From Strigamia acuminata (lineage: Eukaryota; Arthropoda; Chilopoda; Geophilomorpha; Linotaeniidae): DNA of 64,000 nucleotides. This document shows positions 55,232 to 64,000 of the stretch, piece by piece. The stretch is taken from contig OX442314.1 in assembly GCA_949358305.1 (NCBI GenBank), positions 40,308,581 to 40,372,580 on the forward strand, read 5' to 3'. The notes beneath the pieces were generated by a model. It had not been told where the DNA came from. It searched no databases and saw only the letters and a program-made list of their open reading frames with translations. The translations under genes and the position numbers were made by a program. Numbering within the stretch: position 1 is the first letter of the stretch; every line of letters begins with the position of its first letter.

Positions 55232-56612
55232 TGTTGTGATCTCAAATGTCACCTCTCCAAATAAGGTCACAACTGGTTGCCACGACGGGTCTTATCAAAC
55301 TACTTTCTCACAAATACTAAAAGAGGAGAAATATTAATTGTTAATTAACATTCCTTCTCAAGACTAATCTGACTAATAAAATCCAACTTATTAATAAACT
55401 ACACTTTATTGCTTGAACGAATATTTTCTATTTATTCGGGGAGAATTGGGTTAATAATACACTCAGATAATAAATTATACAATACTAGGTCTTAAATAAT
55501 GTGAAATTTAGGTTAGTAATAATGGAAATGAAATAATGCCTTTCCGCGACGTGGCTGGCTTGTCAACGTCGTGGCTTCGTTGTCGCTCCTTTATTGTTGC
55601 AATCGGCAACAAACGACTCGCAAATGGCGAAAATAAAGTCCGAGATATTCGGAGAGCGTGTGCTTTCGCACTGGCCAACTTTACTCACGTCTTCTGCTAA
55701 ACTCCTCCTCGACGGCTGTGGCTGTTTGGGTAATTTCTCGGGCTTGAGAAATTCCTTGGCGGCGGGTCGTCGTGGTTCGTCTCGGGCGGCGTCTCGCAAT
55801 TCGGGTCCCGTAATGGCACCGTAAGCTGCGGCGATGTCGTCCGTCTCTCGTACGTCTTCACACAGTAAATCTCGTATTGCTACTCGATTTCTTCTTGATT
55901 GAACGCTCAAGGAGGCGCCCGCTTGTTAAAGTACAAGGCTGAAACTCCCTTGCTCTGAGTGCAAAGATAAACTCCCAAATTAATGAAATCAATTTGGCTT
56001 CAAAACTCCACAAAAATCTCAGCTCAAGCTGGCTGCTTGAGCAAGACAAATCTAGCTGACAAATCCTGTGCAGCAAGACAAATACCTAGCTGCTTTAACC
56101 TGAACAGCAAGGTGAATCCAAATACTTTTGGTAACATAAATCCTAGATCAAATATTTACTTGGTTTTGTTGAACACTGGAGCAATATTTGACAGGACTGA
56201 CATGTTTGGAAAAGAGACTTGAACTGAAGTTGTGGGAGCAATTTCTCCCAGAAGTCCTGAGCAAATTGCACCACAACTCCTTATACGTAGGTGGAATTGC
56301 TTCACCGCTCTTTACCAGGGAGCAGGATGCCGTGACATCCAAAACAGGTGATTCAGTGATTCCTCTCCCAGCAAGAACTTCAGTTTTTTGGCATTTTATG
56401 TGTCATTGAGTGAATAAAGAAGCTAGTTTTATATGAGAAATAAATACAGAAATGTTTTATTCTTTTAAAATACAGTGATTAATATTTCGGAAAAACTTGA
56501 TGATTTCTCTGTCATAATTGTCGCAATTTCCAGTCCACTAAATATGTAAAAACTCTTAAAAACACACAAACGTCTTCTCATTAAATCCTTAGTGACCATC
56601 CTGGCCACTACA
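55232..56612 (-). mobile_element. solo LTR, 1,381 bp, target duplication ACGG
   Basis: On the plus strand it begins TGTTGTGATCTC and ends GGCCACTACA. As the reverse complement it runs TGTAGTGGCC to GATCACAACA, so it has TG...CA ends like the gypsy LTR (ends GGATCGCAGCA). It is flanked by ACGG at 55,228-55,231 and 56,613-56,616. No internal coding sequence is present, so it is a solo LTR left by recombination. Confidence 0.8.
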
Positions 56613-56616
56613 ACGG

Positions 56617-57780
56617 TTGCGAGAGCGCGAGACAGAGAGGAAGTGGTCAAATTACCATATAACAACTAGACGGTCACTATTTGGTCACTACAAATAAAGC
56701 ATAATCCATTTTAATCAGTTAACTTTTCTCATTTATTACAATTTCTCCATCTCGTGATGAGTCGGCGTTGTAATTACGTCCAAGTGGGGCCATGTGCTAG
56801 CAATTTCATTCCTCTGATTGACTCTACTCCCAACTGTTTTACTCACCATTTTAACTCTCGCTTCACCATATTTATTCTCATTCTTATTTTTTAAAAAAAA
56901 AAAATTATTTCCCCTCCCCCTCAAAAAAAAATTTCAAAAAAAGTAAAAAAAAAATCTTATCTCTTAATGGGATACCTCATAATGGCAACAGGTGTTTCCA
57001 TGACTCACCTGTCATGAATTCACAACCCCACCTCGGGACCTTGAATCTTTTCTTTGTATCTAAATACAAAAAAAAAGAAAAAAAGCCCGCCAACTTTACA
57101 ATTAATAAAAGAAAAAGAACCACAACGTGAGCGCCAATTTCCGCGTGCTTCATGATGCAATACTACACTCGAGTGACGCAACAATACGTCTAGTTGATTG
57201 ACCCTCCATGTAACAAGCATTCTGACCTCGATAAATCGACTCGTAGGGTTGGATGAAATCCGCCAAACCCGCCACTCAATCCCACCCCACCCATCACCCC
57301 CGCGTGGTAATTCCTAGAAGCGCAATTTCGCGGCCCCGTCCAAACTAAACATTTCAAAAACTTTAACGAATTCCCATCAACTACGAACTTTCATCACCGG
57401 CCATCTGCATGAACACAGATGCTCCGAAACCATTTTTAACGAAAATAAAGTGAGGAAATTCACTGATAACCATTTTAAAGCTTACCGCTCCAAGAAAGCA
57501 CCCACCCCGCCCTAGAATGGCGCGATTTCCACGTTTCAATGACGTGCATGGTTTATTCCGATTGGGCCGTTTCTTGGAGGCCTAACTCGAACCGCGCTCC
57601 CCATTGGTCAAGAAATCAATTATGGCCCTCTGGGTCGCAAAATCACAATGAGTGAAATTTTATTTTATTTTTATCTTTTTTTACGATACGCTATTTTTTA
57701 TTGAGAGAGTGGAGGTGGGGTAGACCTCCTCTACGTTTGCGGTTTCATCAATGGATGCCTTGTACTCAGACGGCGGTCGT
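56617..57780. other. upstream region of the CHH-family gene
   Basis: No coding region is seen. Shortly before the neuropeptide gene, 57,710-57,885 is a plausible 5' exon. It has arthropod-type Inr motifs (ACTCAGA, CATGG) and a GAG|GTGAGC donor at 57,883/57,884. This is a weak assignment. Confidence 0.35.
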
Positions 57781-58406
57781 TTTCACAGCACAACACTGAC
57801 CTATTATATTAGCAGTAGTTTGGTCATGGACTTGGCATTGTACAAATTTAGTGCCATTTTCTTTTCATTCCAGCGTTATTGAGGTGAGCATTTCAACTTT
57901 ATTCCATTTATTTATTCATTTATTCTACTTTTTGTTCTTATTTTTGGGATGTTTGTTCATCTAGCAGATAATGTTCATATCGAATTACCAAATCCTGTTT
58001 TTCCAAAATATTTTAAGATTTTTTCTTCTTTTTTATTTTTTTCCCTCTTGTTTTCAACAAAATTTGAGATGAGAAAAATAAGTTTGATTTACGTGAAACT
58101 TGAAATCCGACTAATATTACCAATCCCCATCTCAATTTTCCCCCATTAGGCCATTACGCCACAATTTACCATCGATTTCTTTTCACACGTGCAAAAAAGT
58201 AATTTGTTTCACACGTGAAATTCGTGTCAAGTTTACCCAAAGTGTAAATCAACTTTAGGAATGTTGACCTTAACTCGTTAATCCTATAACTACTCATCTA
58301 TTTTTAGTCCATTATTTAACACAATTGAGCCCACCCCCCATTAGTTTTGTCCTTATTTCAACTGTCCATCACTCATTCACACCTGCATGACACTTTCTCT
58401 CTCCAG

Positions 58407-58905
58407 ATGAACCATACATTGTTCTTCCGGGTATTCGTCCTCATATCGGCCACCATTGCATCGACGTGTCTAGTGAGTGCGCGGAGCTTAATCGACCACG
58501 AGCTGCACTTGGAAGATGCGAGTGGAGTTCATCATCTCAACAAACGTAGTTTTCACACGCTCGGTTGTCTAGGCGACTACGACACCGCCGGTTTCTCGAG
58601 GCTCGATCGCCTGTGCGAGGATTGTTACAACTTGTACAGGGTCTTGGAAGTGCGATCGATGTGCAGGTACAAACCCGGCTTTTTCCTATTTTGGACTACA
58701 TTTTCTTTGATTTTTTTATGTTTTTGTTTGAGTTTTGTGTTTTTGTTTGATTTCTTTGTCTGATTTTTGTGTTTTTGTGTTTTCGTTTTCTAGGGCGAGC
58801 TGCTTCACGACGAAAACGTTCAAGAAGTGCGCCGAAGCGCTAAAGGTGAACCTCGAGGAGGAGAAGATCGACGATATGATCGATCGGTTATACGGCCGGG
58901 ACTGA
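58407..58905 (+). CDS. CHH/ITP-family neuropeptide precursor
   Basis: This is a secreted neurohormone precursor of the crustacean hyperglycaemic hormone / insect ion transport peptide family, which regulates glucose, moulting or ion balance. Coding exons are 58,407-58,666 and 58,794-58,905, separated by a 127-base GT-AG intron that follows residue 40 of the mature peptide, the classical CHH position. The 123-residue precursor has a signal peptide of about 26 residues (FFRVFVLISATIAS core), an 18-19-residue linker peptide, a KR cleavage site and a 76-residue mature peptide starting SFHTLGC. The six cysteines are at mature positions 7, 23, 26, 39, 43 and 52, exactly canonical. CEDCYNLYR is the family hallmark. 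The C-terminus YGRD contains Gly-Arg but not the usual terminal GK/GR(R), so amidation is uncertain. A CTCTCTCCAG acceptor directly before the ATG implies a 5' UTR exon upstream. Confidence 0.95.
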
Positions 58906-59260
58906 TGACGTCTTGGTGGACGTTCGACATTCTTTCTCCTGGTTTCATTCGATGAGCTTTCTTTTTGTGTTATTACCGGTACTTTGTGTTTAGAAAAGAT
59001 TCTCATCAAATTCCAAAACGGAATCTCAAATTTGCGCATCAGTATACGTGTTTTTGTTGTCTCGTTGTCGCAGCTACGTTTAATCAAAGGCCATATTTAA
59101 GCCTATAAAAAAATATATATATACCGGTATATTAAAATGCGACGAGCAAAAATTCCAAAAAATATTTTTGGAAGCATTTTTGTGCCATATTTCTTTTTTA
59201 TTAATATAATTAATGTAAATGTTTTAGAACTATAAATATTATATATTTGTATAAGCTTAT
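58906..59260. other. 3' region of the CHH-family gene
   Basis: Probable 3' UTR and AT-rich downstream DNA up to the solo LTR. No other gene is seen. Confidence 0.5.
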
Positions 59261-59264
59261 ATAT

Positions 59265-59787
59265 TGTTGTGATCCGGGAATTTACTTGACAAAATACTTA
59301 CCTTATTGTCGAGTAACTCACAATTGAGATGCCACTGTGGGGCTTAAACTCGATTGGCCTATAAAAATCGGTGTCTAGGGGTGTTTGAAAAATAAATACA
59401 AGTTTGCATTGAATGAAAAGCATAAAAGTGAATTTTATTCGGTGAATTTACAAATATACTTTAATATGAAATATAATAAATTAATTGACTAGAAATTAAG
59501 AGGTTAGAAATTAGAATTAATATTAAGGAAGAAGCGTGAGCAATAATGCTCTCGCGAAACAAAGGAATATTCTGGCGCGAAACAAACGGTTGTTTGTCGC
59601 GCACACAAAATGGCGAGACGGACTCGCCTGGAAATATTGCGTTGCTCGTTCGACGGTGATGGCAAGAGCTCCGGACGAGTCGACGGAACTCTCACGATGG
59701 CGGTGATTCACGGCAAAAATATATAATTTCTCTAGTGGTGACGAATTTATTTAATAAATAAATAAAAAGCACTTCAGGGTCACCACA
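59265..59787 (-). mobile_element. solo LTR, 523 bp, target duplication ATAT
   Basis: On the minus strand it begins TGTGGTGACC and ends CCCGGATCACAACA, very like the gypsy LTR ends (TGTGGTGATC to CCCGGATCGCAGCA). ATAT flanks it at 59,261-59,264 and 59,788-59,791. There is no internal coding region. It lies about 360 bp downstream of the neuropeptide stop codon and could supply an antisense promoter. Confidence 0.88.
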
Positions 59788-59791
59788 ATAT

Positions 59792-60009
59792 ACACATATA
59801 AGAAAATTACAAATTTTTTCCCCTCTTATTTATTTGCTGTATTTATAAAAATTATTAAAATATGTCTTGTTTTTAATGCAGTTATTATTGGTGTCCTTCA
59901 TATCACCTGGAATTCCTAACCGCCCTAATTGTGATTTGATGACAGGTGACACACTAAAATATAAAAACCAAACACACACACACACAAAAGGTAAACACAG
60001 TTTTCTCTA
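59792..60009. other. AT-rich spacer with a CA microsatellite
   Basis: A short (CA)n run lies at about 59,971-59,985. No gene is seen. Confidence 0.4.
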
Positions 60010-60741
60010 TTAATACGGTCCCCAACCATCATCCTCGCTTTCCGCTTCTTGGGCACCCGCGTATGCCGCAGCTTCCGCTTCTTGGGCACCCGCGTATGCC
60101 GCAGCTTCCGCTTCTTGGGCACCCGCGTATGCCGCAGCTTCCGCTTCTTCGGCTACATTCCAGGCCGCATCCCTCTCCATACGTTCTTGTTGCATCCTCT
60201 GCTCTGCTATTGTCTCCCTTTGATTTATGGGGGTCACCTCTCCAACGGGTCTGATCGATGGAAAACCCAGACGTTGATGTAGAAGGGCCCGACCTCGTCC
60301 AATAGACCCGCCTCGTGCTTCATGCATCACCCAGACTCCCCGTGGCATTATTCCTGGGTGAACTGGCATTTCTCCTGGGTTCCTCCTCTCGTACCTGAGA
60401 TTCATTTGTGTCACCTCTCGACTCAGTTGGCTCTCTTCAGATTTTTTCTGCAACACTTTCTTTTCTTCCTCCTCTTGTAGTTGGTAGTGTACTTGCAGCT
60501 TCATGATAAACTGCAGACACAAGTTTAACAATGACACTAAGAATTCTAGGATCATCAGAACGATCATCGGGTACGGTTGGTATTGCGCGAGATAAACGTC
60601 GGATGTGGAAACTGGTTTAATGCGAGACAAATGGAACCGCAAATCCTCGTTGTAAGCCACGAGATGGACGAGTAATTGTGTCAGATGAGTTTGCAAGATG
60701 TCCACGATCACTCCGCACGAATCATAAAAATTGACGCGATC
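60010..60741 (-). CDS. unknown protein exon, one membrane segment, C-terminal repeats
   Basis: The minus-strand frame enters after a TTTTCTCAG acceptor (60,741) and stays open for about 240 codons to a stop at 60,010. It has a long hydrophobic segment (PMIVLMILEFLVSLLNLC) and then a charged coiled stretch (EEEEKKVLQKKSEESQLS). A basic/proline region follows (NPGEMPVHPGIMPRGVWV), and near the C-terminus there are three tandem copies of an 11-residue repeat, EAEAAAYAGAQ (33-bp units, 60,040-60,145). The tail is acidic. Upstream exons were not identified. No family is recognised, and both a host membrane protein and a transposon ORF are possible. Confidence 0.45.
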   Translation of the reverse strand, partial: DRVNFYDSCGVIVDILQTHLTQLLVHLVAYNEDLRFHLSRIKPVSTSDVYLAQYQPYPMIVLMILEFLVSLLNLCLQFIMKLQVHYQLQEEEEKKVLQKKSEESQLSREVTQMNLRYERRNPGEMPVHPGIMPRGVWVMHEARGGSIGRGRALLHQRLGFPSIRPVGEVTPINQRETIAEQRMQQERMERDAAWNVAEEAEAAAYAGAQEAEAAAYAGAQEAEAAAYAGAQEAESEDDGWGPY

Positions 60742-60769
60742 TGAGAAAAGTAACGAGTCAATCAATCGG

Positions 60770-61480
60770 CCATTACGATCTCAAAAAAAAAGAATTTCTT
60801 TCGATCATACGACAGCGCAATGTAACCCCTTAACGGATTTTTCCGGGCTTACAACTATTATAACAAATGGGATGATAATCTCACTCAAGAGTACAGAAAT
60901 CAATTTAATCTGGTATTACATTCGGAGCTGACAATCTCAGCTCCGGGTCACGTTCCCAAAATCCTTTAGGCCTAAACTTAGCGCTAGTCGCATCTGTCTG
61001 AGATGGAGTGGGGCGTAGGGGTGCGCTGATTTTGCTGATTAGACTGAAACGCGGCAAAACTGTCTGCCATCTTACGCATCTTCTCAGCCATATTCAAAAT
61101 GGCATCATGGGGAATGGAAGATGCTTGGGAAGCGGGTCAACTTTGGGTTCTGCTAGGGGAACGAGGTTGCGGTCGCGGGCCATGAGGGGTCGATTGGTTT
61201 ATTAAATTGGGGTCGACTAATGGCGGCGGGGTCGCAGCTCTAGATTGACTCAAAGGTGTATTTCCATCTGTATTTAATTGTTGGGCTAATGCTTCTTGCG
61301 CCTTCTTTCTTATCGCTTATTATCTGCGCCGATTTCGCAATAAAATCGTTAATGCTGACATACTCAGCGGGATCTAAACCTAACATAATACCCAAATTGA
61401 ATATTGCGTCTAGATCGACGTTTTCGGGAATAATCACAGGAACTACTGCAGAAGGGTCAACATTAGTCTCATTGGTAATG
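60770..61480. other. unassigned, some coding-like sequence on the minus strand
   Basis: At 61,437-61,240 the minus frame reads VDLDAIFNLGIMLGLDPAEY, then VSINDFIAKSAQII. This looks protein-like and could be an upstream exon of the 60.0-60.7 kb gene or a mobile-element ORF. No splice pair was confirmed. Confidence 0.3.
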
Positions 61481-61484
61481 TCCT

Positions 61485-61850
61485 CTTTCGCCGAATCCTG
61501 TTTCGCCGAATCCCGTTTCGCCGAAAAGAAAATTCCCGTTTCGCCGAAAATTGAATTCCCGTTTCGCCGAAAATGAAAAAAGTGAGTGATCGATCAAAAA
61601 AAGGTTTTGCATAAAAAAACCAGTAAGGTTAGGTTCGCGGGGGGTCAAGGGGAGGCTGGGCCCCCCCTTGTTAGCCCTTCTTAGAAATTTGGTGGAAATT
61701 TGGTGGAAATGTGTAGAAATGTGGAAAAACGAAAAATTTGAAAAATTGATCGATTACTCACTTTTTTCATTTTCGGCGAAACGGGAATTCAATTTTCGGG
61801 GAAACATTTCGGCGAAACGGGATTCGGCAAAACAGGATTCGGCGAAACAA
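61485..61850. mobile_element. fold-back element, TTTCGCCGAA arrays
   Basis: The left arm (61,485-61,600) is a tandem series of TTTCGCCGAA with CCCG/TCCCG linkers, ending GTGAGTGATCGATCAA. The right arm (61,747-61,850) is the reverse complement, starting TTGATCGATTACTCAC and ending in TTCGGCGAAAC units. The 145-base centre contains 'AAGGTTAGGTTCGCGG'. There is no coding sequence. Confidence 0.88.
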
Positions 61851-61854
61851 AATA

Positions 61855-63610
61855 CAAGATAGAAATAACACTAATTTTTAGAAATTGTTGGAATTCCTAC
61901 AATTCAGCTTGAACTCAAGGAGAAACTCAATTCCAGTGGGATATTATCAGTCGTCTTATTTGGACTGGTTCAAATCTAACCCTCACAAGGTAAAATGGAA
62001 AAGTTACTGTCTTACCGTCAGTTGAGAGTACAATTCGGTTTCAAATAGTCGTCCTAGAATTCTCGGCTCAGATGAGATGACGATGATTCTGGAGGCAACA
62101 AGGATGCTCAAGAAATACTTTAAAAAGTGAGCAGAATTGAAGCATTCAGGGTTTATATAACGTCGGAGTTATACAAGGAGAGAAAGTCATGTGAAGTTGT
62201 AAATGAAAGCAATTTACATTAATTGTCTGTCTGGCGACACTGGGTAGGCAGAGAGTAAGTTATACACAAAAGACAGGAAATTTAAGATAAGATGTACTAC
62301 GGTAGTAATGTTTTCGCACATAGGTGCGAGATCTCTAAATTATGGAGAAAAGTTTTACAAATTGATTAGGGGTAGGCAAGATCAAAGGTTGGAAATGACT
62401 TGAAAGCTTTGGTTGAGGGTCGAGGGGTGAGTAAGTGAGGTGGAGAAGGGAAAGTCTCACAGCCATAGCCTCAGGTTGATGGCCATTCACCTGCTTCATA
62501 CTTAAACACTCTAGTTTTTATACCAACTATAAAACAAGCATTAAAAAGACAGAGTAGGCACAGGCCTATGGGCCCCATGTTTTTCAAGGGCCTCGAGACA
62601 ATTCTTAACTCACAAAACAAAAGATTTTTTTGTTCATTCATTGGATTTAAATACTACACTGGTCAGCTCTTATTGGCTGTTAAAATAAACGTTTATCGGA
62701 CGTATCAACAATACGTCCGAACGCCCTCTGGCGCCGCGTTGTCGTCTGTCTTGCGCCTTTTTGAACCCGAAAACTCCACACTCGGTCATCCGACTAAATG
62801 TCGGAGCCCTTGCCGACGCAAACTCGTTAAAATTCTTGTATTTTGTGATCGTGTTGACATACAAAACGGCAAGCAAACATCAACGCGATCTAGACTATAT
62901 GATTGTTGCCGAATAAAACCAATGTGCCTCCGTTCGCTGTTCTTTCTCGCCATGACTCCACGCATTTTCAAATCTCATTTTTAAATCCCATTTACAAACT
63001 AGTTCCATTTATTTTTAAAACTATTTACAATTTTGATTTCATTTATTCTTACTTGGAGTTTAATTTCTTTTATTCTTACTTTTAGTTTAATTTCTTATAC
63101 TTTCTAGTTCAATTTTATTCTCACCACACTGAATCCGCACGCAATTCCCTGTTACCACATTCAATTATCTTGTGGTTTAGTCTTATTTATTTTTAATTCT
63201 ATTTCCCTACAAACTAAACTTCAGTTCTTTTACCAAAATCCCCATCGAGACTGTATTCATTCGTCCCACCTTGTCAGTTCTGATTAGCAAATATGATTCC
63301 GCACTTGGGTTTGTGTTGAACAAAAGTAGTTTTAATTGTTATAAGCAAATCGCACAGACCAATCCGCCTAATCTAATTTTCTCATGTACAAATCAAACAA
63401 TTTCAAATTTACTTCTCCCGTTCTTGAGATTGTCGCACAGTTCTTGAGGTAGCTGTGCCAAAATCCCACACCCGGTTGTCATATCTTCCGAATACATACG
63501 CAAATCCTACTACAGTTCGGTTTTACCTGCAGTTGTGACTGGATATGGTGTTATGGTCTTACCCACTGCATTACGGGGATTTACCACAGTGGGAGGGACG
63601 CATACATGAG
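61855..63610. other. no gene seen
   Basis: AT-rich DNA. The ORF at 62,568-62,984 is poor in coding character and I reject it. 62,696-62,717 contains a small imperfect inverted repeat around CGGACGTATC/ATACGTCCG. Confidence 0.4.
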
Positions 63611-63613
63611 AAC

Positions 63614-63754
63614 GGGTCATTTAGTAGACGCACACGTAGTTTAGTTTAGTAGACGCCGTTTAGTCGAACAGGGCACTTACAAGTTAGTCGACACTTACAG
63701 TCGACTAAATGACCTGGTAGACTAAACGGCGTCGACTAAACGGTGTCGACTTAG
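63614..63754. mobile_element. fold-back element, GTCGACTAAACG arrays
   Basis: GGGTCATTTAGTAGACG and GACGCCGTTTAGTCGA on the left face GTCGACTAAATGACC and ACTAAACGGCGTCGACTAAA on the right. The loop is only about 25 bases. Flanking sequence from 63,797 repeats 53,600-53,627. Confidence 0.8.
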
Positions 63755-63759
63755 TGTGG

Positions 63760-64000
63760 GGTTTTTTTTTAAAGGATAAAATTGTAATAAAGGTATTGAT
63801 GGCTCTACTCTTGGGCAGTAATTCCGAACACCATTGCGATTGACTCGACCAATCACGTAATTATCCTCCCACCATGCGAGGAACGGTTCGGCATCCTCAT
63901 CAAATTGCCATAAATTATACGCAAAAATATTATTTCAGTAAGCTGTCTTAATATTGTGCAATTAAGCTCGTCGCGTAAAAATGATGGTAACTTTTTATTA
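63760..64000. other. end of window, no gene seen
   Basis: AT-rich DNA containing the 'ATTGATGGCTCTACT' motif that also borders the array at 53.4 kb. Confidence 0.4.

Noticed and set aside
62568-62984. 138-codon plus-strand ORF
   Set aside because: The composition is random, there are no homologous copies in the window and no domain is recognised.

Overview
This is arthropod nuclear DNA, most likely from a crustacean. The clearest taxonomic signal is a two-exon gene at 58.4-58.9 kb for a neuropeptide of the crustacean hyperglycaemic hormone / ion transport peptide family, with all six cysteines at canonical spacing. Genes with short GT-AG introns, AT-rich intergenic DNA and very abundant decayed transposons agree. 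A branchiopod such as Daphnia would fit, but the sequence alone does not prove it.

Layout. 0-14.5 kb is a transposon graveyard: repeats shared with 44-46 kb, pieces of unknown mobile-element ORFs, a collapsed Ty1/copia remnant (7.4-8.1), a PIF/Harbinger transposase (8.6-9.3), a short-motif array, a long Tc1/mariner hairpin (11.8-12.15) and a rearranged Ty3/gypsy remnant (12.6-14.4). 14.5-17.3 kb holds an intronless cullin-5-like gene broken by one stop codon. 17,575-29,874 is a nearly complete Ty3/gypsy-type LTR retrotransposon with LTRs, a tRNA-Pro-type primer site, gag, a -1 frameshift signal, pol and a large spliced accessory ORF. 30-34 kb has a 27-bp minisatellite, a nested fold-back element and MULE-type transposase remains. 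34.1-35.5 kb carries an intronless, C-terminally truncated TFIIF-alpha (RAP74) gene. 36.3-39.3 kb is a nine-exon gene, reconstructed here by splice phase, for an uncharacterised protein ending in a MYND-like zinc finger. 39.8-40.65 kb is a three-exon THAP-domain gene. 40.7-43.4 kb is the intact 780-codon cullin-5-like paralogue. 43.5-53 kb is mostly duplicated repeat blocks, with a splice-site-retaining fragment of the retroelement accessory ORF fused to HECT-like coding sequence. 54.2-55.1 kb has two exons of mismatch-repair MSH2, cut off on both sides. Solo LTRs with perfect 4-bp target duplications lie at 55.2-56.6 and 59.3-59.8 kb, flanking the neuropeptide gene. 60.0-60.8 kb has one uncharacterised membrane-protein exon. 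The last 4 kb is non-coding apart from two more fold-back arrays.

How it fits together. Four themes recur. (1) Host genes were copied as intronless units (two CUL5-like, one RAP74-like) that have their own TATA promoters and share flanking repeat blocks. (2) The gypsy element inserted into the 3' flank of the first CUL5 unit, and a second copy of that flank at 31.74 kb shows the empty site and confirms the target duplication. (3) At least four fold-back elements have inverted arms made of very short tandem motifs. (4) Three host-type genes appear apparently functional: the CHH-family peptide, the MYND-like protein and the THAP protein. The intact CUL5 paralogue may be a fourth.
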